DNA of 64,000 nucleotides, from NCBI RefSeq assembly GCF_000948415.1, contig NZ_JYII01000012.1, positions 1 to 64,000 on the forward strand, written 5' to 3'. The notes under the pieces were generated by a model. The model saw only the letters and a list, made by a program, of their open reading frames with translations, had not been told where the DNA came from and ran no database searches. Source of the DNA: Thalassospira sp. HJ (GTDB lineage Bacteria > Pseudomonadota > Alphaproteobacteria > Rhodospirillales > Thalassospiraceae). The position numbers and the translations under genes are program-made. Of the stretch, positions 18,604 to 27,797 are shown piece after piece. Numbering within the stretch: position 1 is the first letter of the stretch; each line of letters opens with the position of its first letter.

Positions 18604-19565
18604 GTGCATCCGATCATTTGATTCCGGTTGTCGTCAGCAACGTGGTCGAGGTCAACCCGATCATCAAGCGCTTCGAATTCAAGCATGTGAATGGTGATGA
18701 ACTGCCGGCCTTTTCCGGCGGGGCGCATATCGTGGTCGAGATGCTCGATGACGGCACGAAACGCAAAAATCCCTACTCGCTGATGAGCTCGCCCTTTGAG
18801 CGCGACCAATATGCGATTTCGGTACGCCGCGACGATACCGGGCGCGGCGGGTCGAAATTCATGCATGAACAGGTGCGACCGGGCATGGAGATGAAAATCT
18901 CGGCCCCGGTCAATTTGTTCTCGCTCGATCTTCGGGCCAAAAAGCATTTGATGATCGCAGGCGGGATCGGCATCACGCCCTTCATCGCGCAGATGGCGCA
19001 GGCCGATAAACTTGGTGTGCCGTTCGAGTTGCACTATGCCGCACGATCGGTATCACAGGCGGCCTATATGGACAGCCTTGCCGACCGGTTTGGCGATCAT
19101 GTGTCGTGCTATTGCGATGATCAGGGCGAAGGCGTTGATTTCGAAACGCTTCTGTCAAGTCAGCCGCTGGGCACGCATGTGTATGTTTGCGGCCCCAAGG
19201 GCATGATCGAACGGGTGGTGGAAACCGCCACGCATCTGGGCTGGCCGGCAGCTCATGTTCATTTCGAACACTTCCTTGCACCACCGGTTGGCGAGCCGTT
19301 TGAAGTGCATCTGGCCAAGGCCGGGATTGATATCACTGTCGGGGCAGAGCAAAGCCTGCTTGAGGCGGTCGAAGCATCCGGTACCCCGATCAATTGCATG
19401 TGTCGTGGCGGGGCTTGTGGTCAGTGTGAAACCGCTGTCGTCGCATGCGACGGCGAGATCATGCACAACGACCACTGGCTTGATGAAGAACAGCGCGCAT
19501 CCAAGCAGCTGATCATGCCGTGTGTTTCGCGCTTCCGTGGCAAACGCCTTGAACTTGATCTGTAA
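18600..19565 (+). CDS. dmmB: Dimethylamine monooxygenase reductase subunit
   Basis: Protein of 321 aa, a class IA-type (phthalate dioxygenase reductase-like) oxidoreductase. The flavin motif RKNPYSLMSSP is near 58, the NAD(P)-binding LMIAGGIGITPF near 117, and VYVCGPKGM near 195. A C-terminal plant-type 2Fe-2S ferredoxin has CMCRGGACGQC plus a distal Cys in LIMPCVSR. It passes electrons from NAD(P)H to the haem oxygenase DmmA. A strong AAGGAGG site lies inside the end of dmmC. Confidence 0.83.
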   Translation: MSASDHLIPVVVSNVVEVNPIIKRFEFKHVNGDELPAFSGGAHIVVEMLDDGTKRKNPYSLMSSPFERDQYAISVRRDDTGRGGSKFMHEQVRPGMEMKISAPVNLFSLDLRAKKHLMIAGGIGITPFIAQMAQADKLGVPFELHYAARSVSQAAYMDSLADRFGDHVSCYCDDQGEGVDFETLLSSQPLGTHVYVCGPKGMIERVVETATHLGWPAAHVHFEHFLAPPVGEPFEVHLAKAGIDITVGAEQSLLEAVEASGTPINCMCRGGACGQCETAVVACDGEIMHNDHWLDEEQRASKQLIMPCVSRFRGKRLELDL

Positions 19566-19579
19566 GGGGGATTTCAGTC

Positions 19580-20620
19580 ATGACAATCCAGTTTAAAGAC
19601 GAAAGCTTCCGCGGCGATTTTTCCTACGCCAACAGCCCGTCAAACATTCCGCGTTTTCCGTTTCCGTTCCCGGAAGACGAATATATGTATTCCACCAATA
19701 TCGAACCGCATCACGCTGCCCGCGCGGGCAGCCCGTTTGAAAATGCGTTTGATGTGGATGAGCATTACGTCGCGGAAATGAAGGACCGGGCGCTGGTTCT
19801 TGCCGAAGACCCCGGTCGCTGTCAGGCGCTGCCGCATATGGAAACGGCGGGCTGGGACTTTGTCGAGCTGGTGATGGTCTCCAAGGCGCGCGATTATCCC
19901 GATCTGTTCAAACTGACCATTGATGGCGATCGCTGGCACTGGATCAACAAGCCGCTTCAGATCGACGATACCTTTACCTTTGGTGACAGTTCGACGCTGC
20001 CCTGCCATCCGATGGAATATATCGGCCGTCAGGTGCAAGGCGATCACGCCATCCTTGATCAGCGTGATGGCAACCTTTGGCTGGATGCCGGGATCATCAC
20101 GGCACAGGCTGACTGGTCGCTTGATTTTGATGTCGGCATGAACTTCTTTGAATGGCATGCACCGGTTCCGCTGGCCCATGAACTGGGCGTGTTTCAGCGC
20201 GCGCTGAAATTCCTTCTGACCTTACCGCAAGGGCAGCCGTCGCGGCGTCTCAACTGGACGCTGACGGTTAATCCGCGCCTTGATACCAGTCCGGAAAACT
20301 ATCCCAAATGGGGCCCGGATCGCATGACTGTGACGCCGGAAAATATTGGCGAGAAAGTCCATCTGCGTGTGGAGCTTCAGACCTTCTGGCGACTGCCGCG
20401 CTCCAACGCGATCCTGTTTCCGATCCGCACTTATCTGATGGCGATGAACGAAGTCGTGACCCAGCCGAAATGGGCGCGCCGCATTCATCGTGTCATGCGC
20501 GATCTGCGCCCGGAACTTGTCGAATACAAGGGGCTGTCGCGCTACCACCCGATCTTGGTCGAGTGGCTTTCACAATTTGACGACGGCGCGCCGACGTCAC
20601 CGGGGATTTTCCCCGATTAA
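19580..20620 (+). CDS. dmmA: Haem-dependent oxidative N-demethylase (DUF3445), dimethylamine monooxygenase
   Basis: Protein of 346 aa of the DUF3445 family, recognised from RFPFPFPEDEYMYSTNIEP, LPHMETAGWDFVELVM, LPCHPMEYIGRQVQGDHAIL and the C-terminal WRLPRSNAILFPIRTYLM. Family members use haem b to demethylate dimethylamine to methylamine. It lies 14 bases after the reductase, with an AAGGGGG ribosome site. Its downstream neighbour tmm supplies the preceding pathway steps via Tdm. Confidence 0.85.
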   Translation: MTIQFKDESFRGDFSYANSPSNIPRFPFPFPEDEYMYSTNIEPHHAARAGSPFENAFDVDEHYVAEMKDRALVLAEDPGRCQALPHMETAGWDFVELVMVSKARDYPDLFKLTIDGDRWHWINKPLQIDDTFTFGDSSTLPCHPMEYIGRQVQGDHAILDQRDGNLWLDAGIITAQADWSLDFDVGMNFFEWHAPVPLAHELGVFQRALKFLLTLPQGQPSRRLNWTLTVNPRLDTSPENYPKWGPDRMTVTPENIGEKVHLRVELQTFWRLPRSNAILFPIRTYLMAMNEVVTQPKWARRIHRVMRDLRPELVEYKGLSRYHPILVEWLSQFDDGAPTSPGIFPD

Positions 20621-20684
20621 GGAGCGAACCGGCAGAAAGCCGGACGGAGGAGACGTATAACGCTTTTATTGGGGATTTGAGGCT

Positions 20685-22046
20685 ATGACACTTCGTGTTG
20701 CAATTATTGGCGCCGGTCCGTCAGGCATGGCGCAGATGCGTGCATTTCAATCTGCAGCAGCCAAAGGGGCCGAAATCCCCGAAATCGTCTGTTTTGAACG
20801 TCAGGAAGACTGGGGTGGTTTGTGGAACTACACCTGGCGCACCGGTCTTGATGAATATGGCGAGCCGATCCACGGATCGATGTATCGCTATTTGTGGTCA
20901 AACGGCCCGAAAGAGTGCCTTGAATTTGCCGATTACACCTTCGAGGAACATTTCGGCAAACCCATCGCATCCTATCCGCCGCGTGCCGTGATCTGGGATT
21001 ACATCAAGGGGCGCGTTGAAAAGGCCAATGTGCGTTCGTGGGTGCGTTTCAGAACCCCGGTCCGCACGGTCGAGTACGATGAAGACAGCCAGACCTTTGC
21101 GGTGACATCCCATGATCTGAAAAATGATGTGGTTTCGACCGAGGAGTTCGATCATGTCATTGTTGCCAATGGTCATTTCTCGACCCCGAATGTGCCGGAA
21201 TTCCCGGGCTTTGATACCTTTGGCGGGCGCGTTTTGCATGCCCATGATTTCCGCGATGCACTGGAATTCAAGGGCAAGGATATCCTGCTGATCGGGACAT
21301 CGTATTCGGCCGAGGATATCGGATCGCAATGCTATAAATATGGCTGCAAATCCGTCACGGTCAGCCACCGGACCAATCCGATCGGCTTTGATTGGCCAGA
21401 TAACTGGGCCGAAGTGCCGCTTCTGACCAAGGTTGATGGCAATACGGCCTATTTCAAGGATGGCTCATCACGCGAGGTGGACGCGATCATTCTGTGTACC
21501 GGCTATCAGCATTACTTCCCGTTCCTGACCGATGATCTGCGTCTTAAGACCGATAACCGTCTGTGGCCGCTGGGTCTTTATAAAGGTGTCGTCTGGGAAG
21601 AAAATCCGAAGATGATGTATCTCGGCATGCAGGACCAGTTCTTTACCTTCAACATGTTTGATGCCCAGGCTTGGTTTGCCCGTGACGTGATCATGGGCCG
21701 CATTCCCCTGCCATCGAAGGACGAGATGAAGGCAGATAGCCAAGCCTGGCGTGATCGTGAGGAGGGGCTTAAGGACGATCACGACATGATCTGGTTCCAG
21801 GGCGACTATACCGCCCATCTGATCGAAATGACGGATTATCCGATGTTCGATATCGAAGGGGTGAACAAGACCTTTGAGGAATGGGAGCATGACAAGGCTG
21901 ATGACATCATGGGCTACCGCAACAAGTCCTATCGCTCGCTGATGACGGGCAACATGTCACCGGCCCATCACACGCCCTGGCTTGAAGAGCTTGATGACAG
22001 TCTTGAAGCCTATTTGCAGATCGAAAAGAAAACGGCTGCCGAATAG
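20685..22046 (+). CDS. tmm: Trimethylamine monooxygenase
   Basis: Protein of 453 aa, the usual length of bacterial flavin monooxygenase Tmm. FAD-binding GAGPSG is at 9-14, the FMO fingerprint [11 protein letters not shown] at 179-189 and the NADPH-binding GTSYSAE at 204-210. [12 protein letters not shown] and the tail [10 protein letters not shown] are characteristic of Tmm as I recall it. It oxidises trimethylamine to TMAO with NADPH and O2. It is the last gene of the dmm operon, 64 bases after dmmA, and converges on tdm. Confidence 0.9.
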   Translation: MTLRVAIIGAGPSGMAQMRAFQSAAAKGAEIPEIVCFERQEDWGGLWNYTWRTGLDEYGEPIHGSMYRYLWSNGPKECLEFADYTFEEHFGKPIASYPPRAVIWDYIKGRVEKANVRSWVRFRTPVRTVEYDEDSQTFAVTSHDLKNDVVSTEEFDHVIVANGHFSTPNVPEFPGFDTFGGRVLHAHDFRDALEFKGKDILLIGTSYSAEDIGSQCYKYGCKSVTVSHRTNPIGFDWPDNWAEVPLLTKVDGNTAYFKDGSSREVDAIILCTGYQHYFPFLTDDLRLKTDNRLWPLGLYKGVVWEENPKMMYLGMQDQFFTFNMFDAQAWFARDVIMGRIPLPSKDEMKADSQAWRDREEGLKDDHDMIWFQGDYTAHLIEMTDYPMFDIEGVNKTFEEWEHDKADDIMGYRNKSYRSLMTGNMSPAHHTPWLEELDDSLEAYLQIEKKTAAE

Positions 22047-22053
22047 GCAGCCG
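22033..22053 (+). other. Hairpin around the tmm stop codon
   Basis: CGGCTGCC and GGCAGCCG form a perfect 8-bp stem. The TAG stop straddles the 5-base loop and the first base of the right arm. No T-run follows, so a 3'-end stabiliser is more likely than a terminator. Another stem, GCGGGC-GCAA-GCCCGC, lies at 22075-22090. Confidence 0.5.
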
Positions 22054-22109
22054 ACGATCAACGCTTTCAAAGAAGCGGGCGCAAGCCCGCCGTCTCCCTT
22101 AACCAAACT

Positions 22110-22151
22110 CGCAGTCACCCCCACAGTCGCCATGACTGCGGGGTTTCTTTT
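22110..22151 (+). terminator. Candidate terminator downstream of tmm
   Basis: CGCAGTCA and TGACTGCG pair across a 15-base loop and are followed by GGGTTTCTTTT. Confidence 0.5.
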
Positions 22152-22162
22152 CGGGCTTGGCA

Positions 22163-22196
22163 GCCACGGTTCCTAGGACCGTGGCTTTTCCTTTTT
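22163..22196 (+). terminator. Terminator overlapping the end of tdm
   Basis: GCCACGGT and ACCGTGGC enclose TCCTAGG and are followed by TTTTCCTTTTT. The stop codon of tdm (read leftward) lies in the loop, so this signal for rightward transcription also forms the 3' end of the opposing gene. Confidence 0.6.
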
Positions 22197-24557
22197 GGGA
22201 TCATAATGCGGGAAGGCGGTGATGGTCGCAGGCAGGCGGACCATATGGCCATCGAGCTTGCCAATCTCGACCTCGGTGCCGATATCGGCATGTGCGACAT
22301 CAACCCGGGCAAGGGCGATGTTTTTGCCCAGAATGGGCGATCGCATCGCACTGGTGATCACACCGATCTGTGCACGGCCGATATGAACGCAATCGCCATG
22401 ACCGACCGTGATATTGCCATCAATCTCGATCCCGACCAGTTTGTGCGATGGATGTTCCTTGCGCCGGATCAGGGCGTCACGACCAATAAAGTCGTCTTCC
22501 TTGGATTTCAGCGGCACGGTAAAGCCGATGCCGGCTTCGAACGGGTCGGTCTGATCGGAAAACTCGTAATCGGCAAAGATCAGGCCCGCCTCAATCCGGA
22601 CCATATCAAGGGCGGCCAACCCCATCGGGGTTAGGCCATGCGGTTTGCCTGCCGCCCAGACGGCGTCAAAGACGGTATTGGCGTCCTTGGGGTGGCACCA
22701 GACTTCGTAGCCCAGTTCCCCCGTATAGCCCGTGCGTGAGACAACAACAGGCGCGCCTTTGGTATCCCCGATCCGGCCGATGGTGAATTTGAACCACTCG
22801 ACCTCATCCATGGATGGCTGATGCGGTGGGGTCCAGATCACCTCGCGCAGGATGTCGCGGCTTTTGGGGCCCTGAACGGCGATGTTGTGCATCTGATCGG
22901 TTGATGATCTGATCAGGACTTGCAGGCCAAGTTTTTCGGCCTGTTCGCGCAGCCACACACCACTATAGTCATCGCCGCAAATCCAGCGGAAGTTATCCTG
23001 CCCTAGACGCAGCAGCGTGCCATCGTCAATCATCCCGCCGTGCGGATAGCACATCGCGGAATAGACGACCTGCCCGATGCCAAGCTTTTTGACATTGCGC
23101 GTTAGGCAATATTGCATCAGCGTTTCGCTGTCCGGGCCGGTAATTTCAAACTTGCGCAGGGCCGACAGATCAATGACCACGGCCTTTTCACGGCAGGCAT
23201 AATATTCTTCGATCATGCCATCGCCGGTATATTCGTGGGCCAGCCAGAAGCCCTTATATTCGACGAAGTTGCGGGTCAGTTCACTTAGACGCGGATGGAA
23301 GGCAGTTTCTTTGGTCATTTTTGCTTCGGCCTCTGCAGTCGTGCGCCAGGCAACGCCATGGGAAAACTTCTCTTTGCCGTCATAGCTTCGGATATGGATA
23401 TCGGTCGGTTTCCAGGCATTGGCCACTGATGTGTCATCCGGACAGGCGGACGACACACAGACCAAATCGGTCATTGCGCGCAGCAACACATAATCACCCG
23501 GACGCGACCAGGGCTGATCGGCAAACATCACGCCGTGATCATCAATGCCGGTATTGAAGAAGAAGTTGATCGCCATCCATCCCGCACGCGGATCAATGCC
23601 GAACCGCGACAGCGCGCCATTGAAGTTATCCGTGCAGTTCACATGACCGGGATAGCCGATATCGTCGTAATATTTTGCCGCACACGCCATGGCAAAGGCG
23701 TCATGGCGCCCGCAGGTATCCTGAATGACCTCGACCAGTGGGTCCATGTCCTGATCAAAATACTTCCCGTGCAGACCGGGCATTGGATAGGCATGGCCCA
23801 TCAATGTGCGCGTGGTGGTCACATCCAGCGGGTTCTGAATACCACGATCAAGCTTGCGCGCATCAAAACACTGAAAATCGGTGCATTGCCGTCCATCGAC
23901 ATCGAGAATCTGGATGTAATCACCCGCCTTGATTTCATAAGCCTCGGCGGTGGAGGAATGCACACGTAAATCCACAACCGGATCGGCAAGCGGATCGGGC
24001 AGGGCGAAGCTGTAGGTATCGTGATGATGGGCGCGCTTGATCAGTGCAGTGATCGGTGTTGCCGTGTTATGTGCATCAATCTGCATCAGCGGTGCCGGGG
24101 CGGCGATGATGACAAATCCATCAAGCTGCACAGTCAGCTCAACCGTATCGCCCGGCGGGCTGGCATTGCCAAATAGCCGGTGCGCCAGACAGGCTTCAAG
24201 TTTGATGTCACGTTTGCGCAAGGTCTGGGCGAAACGCGTAAGGCTGTCATCAAAGGGATCTGACAGCAAATCCATCAGGCCTTTGGGGGCGCCATGGGCC
24301 AGGGGCTCAAAAATCTCTGGCCGTGGTGCGCCAGTTGGTGTCAGGCCGATCAGTTCGACCGATTGCATGCCTTCACAGTTGCGCAGTGCCAGTTGATCGC
24401 CTTCGCGGATCGCAACCATGATCGCGCCGCGGCCAGGAATTTCATAGCGTTCGCGATTGCGCGCCATGGCGGTGCGTCCGGCATTGATGATGCGGCTCGG
24501 ACGGGCAGCGCGAACAGAATGGGGATAGGTTTCCGGCGTTCGGGCGAGATCGATCAT
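22173..24557 (-). CDS. tdm: Trimethylamine N-oxide demethylase
   Basis: Protein of 794 aa from the ATG preceded by GAGG; an upstream in-frame TTG at 24614 is less likely. It has two halves. Residues ~195-385 form a DUF1989 domain rich in Cys (QCTDFQC at 224-230, TC at 282, CTDNFNGAL at 308, CVSSACPDD at 367-375) that would hold the catalytic zinc. Residues ~410-790 form a GcvT/THF-binding fold (SRTGYTGELGYEVWC). This fusion is diagnostic of Tdm, which splits TMAO to dimethylamine and formaldehyde. It is convergent with tmm. Confidence 0.9.
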   Translation of the reverse strand: MIDLARTPETYPHSVRAARPSRIINAGRTAMARNRERYEIPGRGAIMVAIREGDQLALRNCEGMQSVELIGLTPTGAPRPEIFEPLAHGAPKGLMDLLSDPFDDSLTRFAQTLRKRDIKLEACLAHRLFGNASPPGDTVELTVQLDGFVIIAAPAPLMQIDAHNTATPITALIKRAHHHDTYSFALPDPLADPVVDLRVHSSTAEAYEIKAGDYIQILDVDGRQCTDFQCFDARKLDRGIQNPLDVTTTRTLMGHAYPMPGLHGKYFDQDMDPLVEVIQDTCGRHDAFAMACAAKYYDDIGYPGHVNCTDNFNGALSRFGIDPRAGWMAINFFFNTGIDDHGVMFADQPWSRPGDYVLLRAMTDLVCVSSACPDDTSVANAWKPTDIHIRSYDGKEKFSHGVAWRTTAEAEAKMTKETAFHPRLSELTRNFVEYKGFWLAHEYTGDGMIEEYYACREKAVVIDLSALRKFEITGPDSETLMQYCLTRNVKKLGIGQVVYSAMCYPHGGMIDDGTLLRLGQDNFRWICGDDYSGVWLREQAEKLGLQVLIRSSTDQMHNIAVQGPKSRDILREVIWTPPHQPSMDEVEWFKFTIGRIGDTKGAPVVVSRTGYTGELGYEVWCHPKDANTVFDAVWAAGKPHGLTPMGLAALDMVRIEAGLIFADYEFSDQTDPFEAGIGFTVPLKSKEDDFIGRDALIRRKEHPSHKLVGIEIDGNITVGHGDCVHIGRAQIGVITSAMRSPILGKNIALARVDVAHADIGTEVEIGKLDGHMVRLPATITAFPHYDPKKEKPRS

Positions 24558-24804
24558 TGTGGCCTCGTGCAGTGAATGATCTGAAAGCGGCGGGAAGTCT
24601 GATGGCCCGGACAAACAGGATCAGAGTTGGGCCTGTTGTCCCATATGGGCATGCCGGTCAGGCGTGCCAGAAGTAATTCCTGATATTTGGTCTTTGGCAG
24701 AAAGGCAGAGAGGCCAGTTTTGATACTGGCCTCTCGCTGTGTCGGTTGAGCGAAGCAGCACCTTAAGGGTTCAGGGCAGAATGGTCCTGCTTCACACAAT
24801 CAGA
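24558..24804. promoter_or_regulatory. Gap between tdm and the amt operon
   Basis: 247 bases holding the tdm promoter and the terminator at 24708-24735. I could not identify promoter boxes or an operator for tdm. Confidence 0.4.
24708..24735 (-). terminator. Terminator after the amt operon
   Basis: Perfect 11-bp stem (GAGAGGCCAGT and its complement) with a 6-base loop. In the leftward direction only a weak pyrimidine tract (TGCCTTTC) follows, so it may end the amt transcript or insulate tdm. Confidence 0.5.
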
Positions 24805-24969
24805 TTACATGTCTTTGTATGCTTTGTTCTCGTGGATGGCCATCGAAGCGATGGTCCAGACGCACACGCCAATACCAACAAGCGTGAGAGCTACGAGCAG
24901 AGCCGGTTTGTCAGCAAAGGTGAAGTAAGCCTCTGCACCTTCCCAGCTGGTAATCGGAGCTGTGTTCAT
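24805..24969 (-). CDS. Small single-pass membrane protein next to amt (54 aa)
   Basis: Reads MNTAPITSWEGAEAYFTFAD, then one hydrophobic helix at about 22-44 (ALLVALTLVGIGVCVWTIAS), then a short charged tail ending KAYKDM. Its ATG lies 36 bases after the amt stop and has GGAAAC upstream, so it is probably co-transcribed. The one-TM layout suggests a subunit or regulator of the transporter. I do not recognise a named family. Confidence 0.7.
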   Translation of the reverse strand: MNTAPITSWEGAEAYFTFADKPALLVALTLVGIGVCVWTIASMAIHENKAYKDM

Positions 24970-25005
24970 GTTTCAGTTTCCTTGTTTCGATGTGTCAGAA
25001 CGAAC

Positions 25006-26352
25006 TTACTCAGCCGGGGTCGGCGAAGTCGGATCGTTGGTGAACGCAGCCGGAACAGAGCTTTCCGGATATGCGCTTACCGGAACTTCAGCCTTGTCGA
25101 GGCCGGCCAGCTCAGCGTTTTCAGAAACGCGCAGCAGACCAACAACCTTCAGAACCAGGGACAGAACGTAACCCGGTGCGAAGCCAAGGATCATGAAGAC
25201 GACAGCACTTGAAAGCTGACCAACGAACGAGATCTCCGGACCGGCAACGTTCTGGTAACCAGAAGCGAAGATACCAGCCATAACCAGACCCCAGACACCG
25301 CCAAAGCCGTGAACAGCAACTGCACCAACCGCATCGTCGATTTTGAATTTTTCGACGAGGATGTCGTTGAGTTTCGGCATGACACAACCGCCGCCGAAGC
25401 TGATCAGGAAGGCAAGACCCGGATAGTACAGGTCAAGTGCCGGAGCAGAAGAGATCACACCGATCAGGGCACCGGACATCATCCAGAACGGATCACGGGT
25501 CACCAGATACGCACCGATCATGCCGCCTGCAACGCCCATCAGGGTGTTGAATGCGAATGCCGACAGGGTTGCCGGGGTGTTGTAAATGGTCATCCAGGTG
25601 TCGCCGGTATAGATGATGCAACCGCCAAGGAAGCCGAAGAAGCCCATAACGATGAGCATCAGGCCAATCAGCGACATCGGCATGTTGTGACCGTCGATGT
25701 TGTTGACCGTACCATCGGCATTAAAGCGACCGATACGCGGACCAAGGTTGATCAGAACACCAAGGGTGAAGAAACCAGCGATGGTGTGAACGGCACCCGC
25801 CGCACCAACGTCATGCAGGCCCCACTCGGTGGTGAGCCAGCCATCCGGGTGCCAGCCCCAGGATGCGCCGAAGACCCAGACAACCGCGCCCAGGAAAAGA
25901 GCGAGGATGGTGAAGCCGGAAATACGGATACGTTCGATCACCGAGCCCGACATGATCGAGGCGGTGGTTGCTGCGAACAGCGTGAAGGCCGCATAGAAGA
26001 TGCCCGACGCGTTATCGGTCAGGTTCGGACCCATATATTCGCTCCAGGGCAGGCCAGCCTCGGAACCGTCGGAAATGGTGAAGCCCGTCGGGAACGCAAG
26101 ATAGATCCACCAGCCGATATAATAGAAGGCCGGGATCAGGAATGCGAAAGCGATCAGGTTTTTCATGCCGGATGCCAGCGCGTTCTTTGCACGCGATGCA
26201 CCCATTTCGTACGCAAGGAAGCCAGCATGAATTGCAAGCATCAGTGCAGTACACCACCAATAGAATACTTCGGAATTGATGGTCGTTGCCATGCTGAGCG
26301 ATGCTTCAAGGCTGTCCAGCCTTGCCATCAACTCTGGTACGGATTGTTCCAT
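25006..26352 (-). CDS. Ammonium transporter, Amt family
   Basis: Protein of 448 aa from the ATG with GGAGA upstream; the longer open frame to 26457 is non-conserved. Residues 1-25 form an acidic helical extension (ELMARLDSLEASL) before about eleven TM helices. Twin pore histidines are present in GAAGAVHTIAG and GAVAVHGFGG. The first helices carry FLAYEMGASRAKNAL instead of the usual FYGGLVR type, so this is a divergent subgroup, possibly the one annotated as marine subtype. Between tdm and the dehydrogenase genes it may recapture ammonium released from amines, or carry methylammonium; the substrate is unproven. Confidence 0.82.
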   Translation of the reverse strand: MEQSVPELMARLDSLEASLSMATTINSEVFYWWCTALMLAIHAGFLAYEMGASRAKNALASGMKNLIAFAFLIPAFYYIGWWIYLAFPTGFTISDGSEAGLPWSEYMGPNLTDNASGIFYAAFTLFAATTASIMSGSVIERIRISGFTILALFLGAVVWVFGASWGWHPDGWLTTEWGLHDVGAAGAVHTIAGFFTLGVLINLGPRIGRFNADGTVNNIDGHNMPMSLIGLMLIVMGFFGFLGGCIIYTGDTWMTIYNTPATLSAFAFNTLMGVAGGMIGAYLVTRDPFWMMSGALIGVISSAPALDLYYPGLAFLISFGGGCVMPKLNDILVEKFKIDDAVGAVAVHGFGGVWGLVMAGIFASGYQNVAGPEISFVGQLSSAVVFMILGFAPGYVLSLVLKVVGLLRVSENAELAGLDKAEVPVSAYPESSVPAAFTNDPTSPTPAE

Positions 26353-26645
26353 TTTAGTCTCTCCATCACATAATGCCCCCCGATGGACATTCCTTCTATT
26401 AAAAATCAATTCCCTATAGTGAACAAGTTCTAATGTGTTTTTTGTTGTGCGACGCAAAAAATATAATAAAAACAGAAGTTTAGAAAATTACAAATTCAAA
26501 TGCACTGGGTTTTGAGTAAAAAATAGACGTCGCAAATAACTGCATATCAATTATGCAGATTCGCGGAGTTGTGCCGATTCTGTCGATTTCTCGTGTGGGG
26601 ATATGCATCCTTCGGTTGGATAGGTTCCGGGGATTTGGGGCGGTG
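26353..26645. promoter_or_regulatory. AT-rich control region upstream of amt
   Basis: 293 bases without a gene. It contains a perfect inverted repeat, CTGCATA-N5-TATGCAG, at 26540-26558. I looked for a sigma-54 (GG-N10-GC) promoter and saw no convincing match. Confidence 0.45.
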
Positions 26646-27656
26646 TCAGATGCCGCGTGCCGCGCTTGGCTTCACACCGTAAACGGTTTTGTAGCTACGC
26701 GAAAAATGGCTGCTGTTGGAAAAGCCGGTGGCAAAGGCGATCTCGGAAATGGTCAGCGCACTTTGCGTCAGAAGCTTGCGCGCATGTTCAAGCCGTACCT
26801 GCCGATAGGTTTCCAGGAACGATTTGCCCAGATGCTGATCAAACAGGCGATCAAGCTGGCGGGTTGAAAGCCGTGCGAAACGGGCCATTTCATCGCGGGT
26901 TTTGGGATCCTCGATGGTGGTTTCCATCTTTTCAAGAACCCGAAGCAATGCCGGATGATGCAGGTTATAGCGTTCGGCAAGCGATGCCCGCTGCGGCCCG
27001 CCCGATTGCCCGACCTGGGTATGCAGATACCAGTCCGATACCCTTGTGGCAAAGTCCGACCCAAGGTTTTCAGCAATCATCGCATGCATCATGTCAAGCG
27101 GGGCGACGCCGCCGCCGCATGTGATGCGATCGCCGTCGATGACAAAGCGCGCACGTTCGGGGTCGAGATCCGGAAAAGCTTCGATCAGGGCCGGGGCATG
27201 TTCCCAGTGAATGGTGAATTGCCGCTGCGCAAGAAGCCCTGCGGCCGCCAAAACATAGGCCCCGCTTGAAATGCCCCCCATCCGTACGCCCCAGCGCGCC
27301 AATTTGCGCAAATTGCCGAGCATGCCTGGTGCCTGCCATTGCGACGGATGACCGCCCGCACAGACAAACAGGGTATGCAGGTTGGTCGGCGCCTGCGCAA
27401 GCGGGGTGGTCGGCACCATGGTCCCGGATGAGGACAGGACATTTCCACCGGTCGCCGAATAATTCAGAACCTTGTAGATCGGCTGCCCGGCCAGAAGGTT
27501 GGCCGCCCGCAGCGGCTCGATCGCCGAGGCATAAGACATCAAGGCAAAGTCAGGCAGCAGCATGAAGCCGATATTCTGCGTGGCCGGAACCGGTTTGCTG
27601 CCGATCTGTCCGGCGCGCGGGGCGGATGAGGCAGCTGATTGGGTTTCTGATGTCAT
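26646..27656 (-). CDS. GlxA-family AraC regulator (DJ-1/PfpI plus AraC helix-turn-helix)
   Basis: Protein of 336 aa from the ATG at 27656. Residues 25-190 form a DJ-1/PfpI-like class I amidotransferase fold, with Cys99 of LFVCAGGHPSQW at the nucleophile-elbow position. Residues ~235-335 form a double AraC helix-turn-helix (LSTRQLDRLFDQHLGKS and TISEIAFATGFSNSSHFSRSYK). Regulators of this type often control glycine-betaine, sarcosine or carnitine catabolism. It is divergent from mgdABCD and is the obvious candidate regulator of it. Confidence 0.85.
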   Translation of the reverse strand: MTSETQSAASSAPRAGQIGSKPVPATQNIGFMLLPDFALMSYASAIEPLRAANLLAGQPIYKVLNYSATGGNVLSSSGTMVPTTPLAQAPTNLHTLFVCAGGHPSQWQAPGMLGNLRKLARWGVRMGGISSGAYVLAAAGLLAQRQFTIHWEHAPALIEAFPDLDPERARFVIDGDRITCGGGVAPLDMMHAMIAENLGSDFATRVSDWYLHTQVGQSGGPQRASLAERYNLHHPALLRVLEKMETTIEDPKTRDEMARFARLSTRQLDRLFDQHLGKSFLETYRQVRLEHARKLLTQSALTISEIAFATGFSNSSHFSRSYKTVYGVKPSAARGI

Positions 27657-27797
27657 GATGGCCAATGCCCTGCGATGCGCGACAATTATAATTAGATGTC
27701 GCATTTGTGTTATTCAATGTCTTTAATAGACAAGCTGTAATTTGCGCCTCTGTCAAGATTGGTGATACCCGCTTTGGGCAACAGCGAAAGATCGATG
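27657..27797. promoter_or_regulatory. Divergent control region between the GlxA regulator and mgdA
   Basis: Holds two inverted repeats: GCGACA-N12-TGTCGC at 27679-27702 and TGTCT-N5-AGACA at 27718-27732. Both are placed where an AraC-type activator could bind. Confidence 0.45.

Noticed and set aside
24558-24614. TTG-initiated extension of Tdm
   Set aside because: The internal ATG at 24557 has GAGG at good spacing; the extension has none.
25309-26373. 354-codon plus-strand frame opposite the ammonium transporter
   Set aside because: Shadow of transmembrane codons; the transporter is certain and the antisense product is hydrophilic low-complexity.
26353-26645. Sigma-54 promoter for amt
   Set aside because: No GG-N10-GC match with adequate surrounding consensus was found on the relevant strand.
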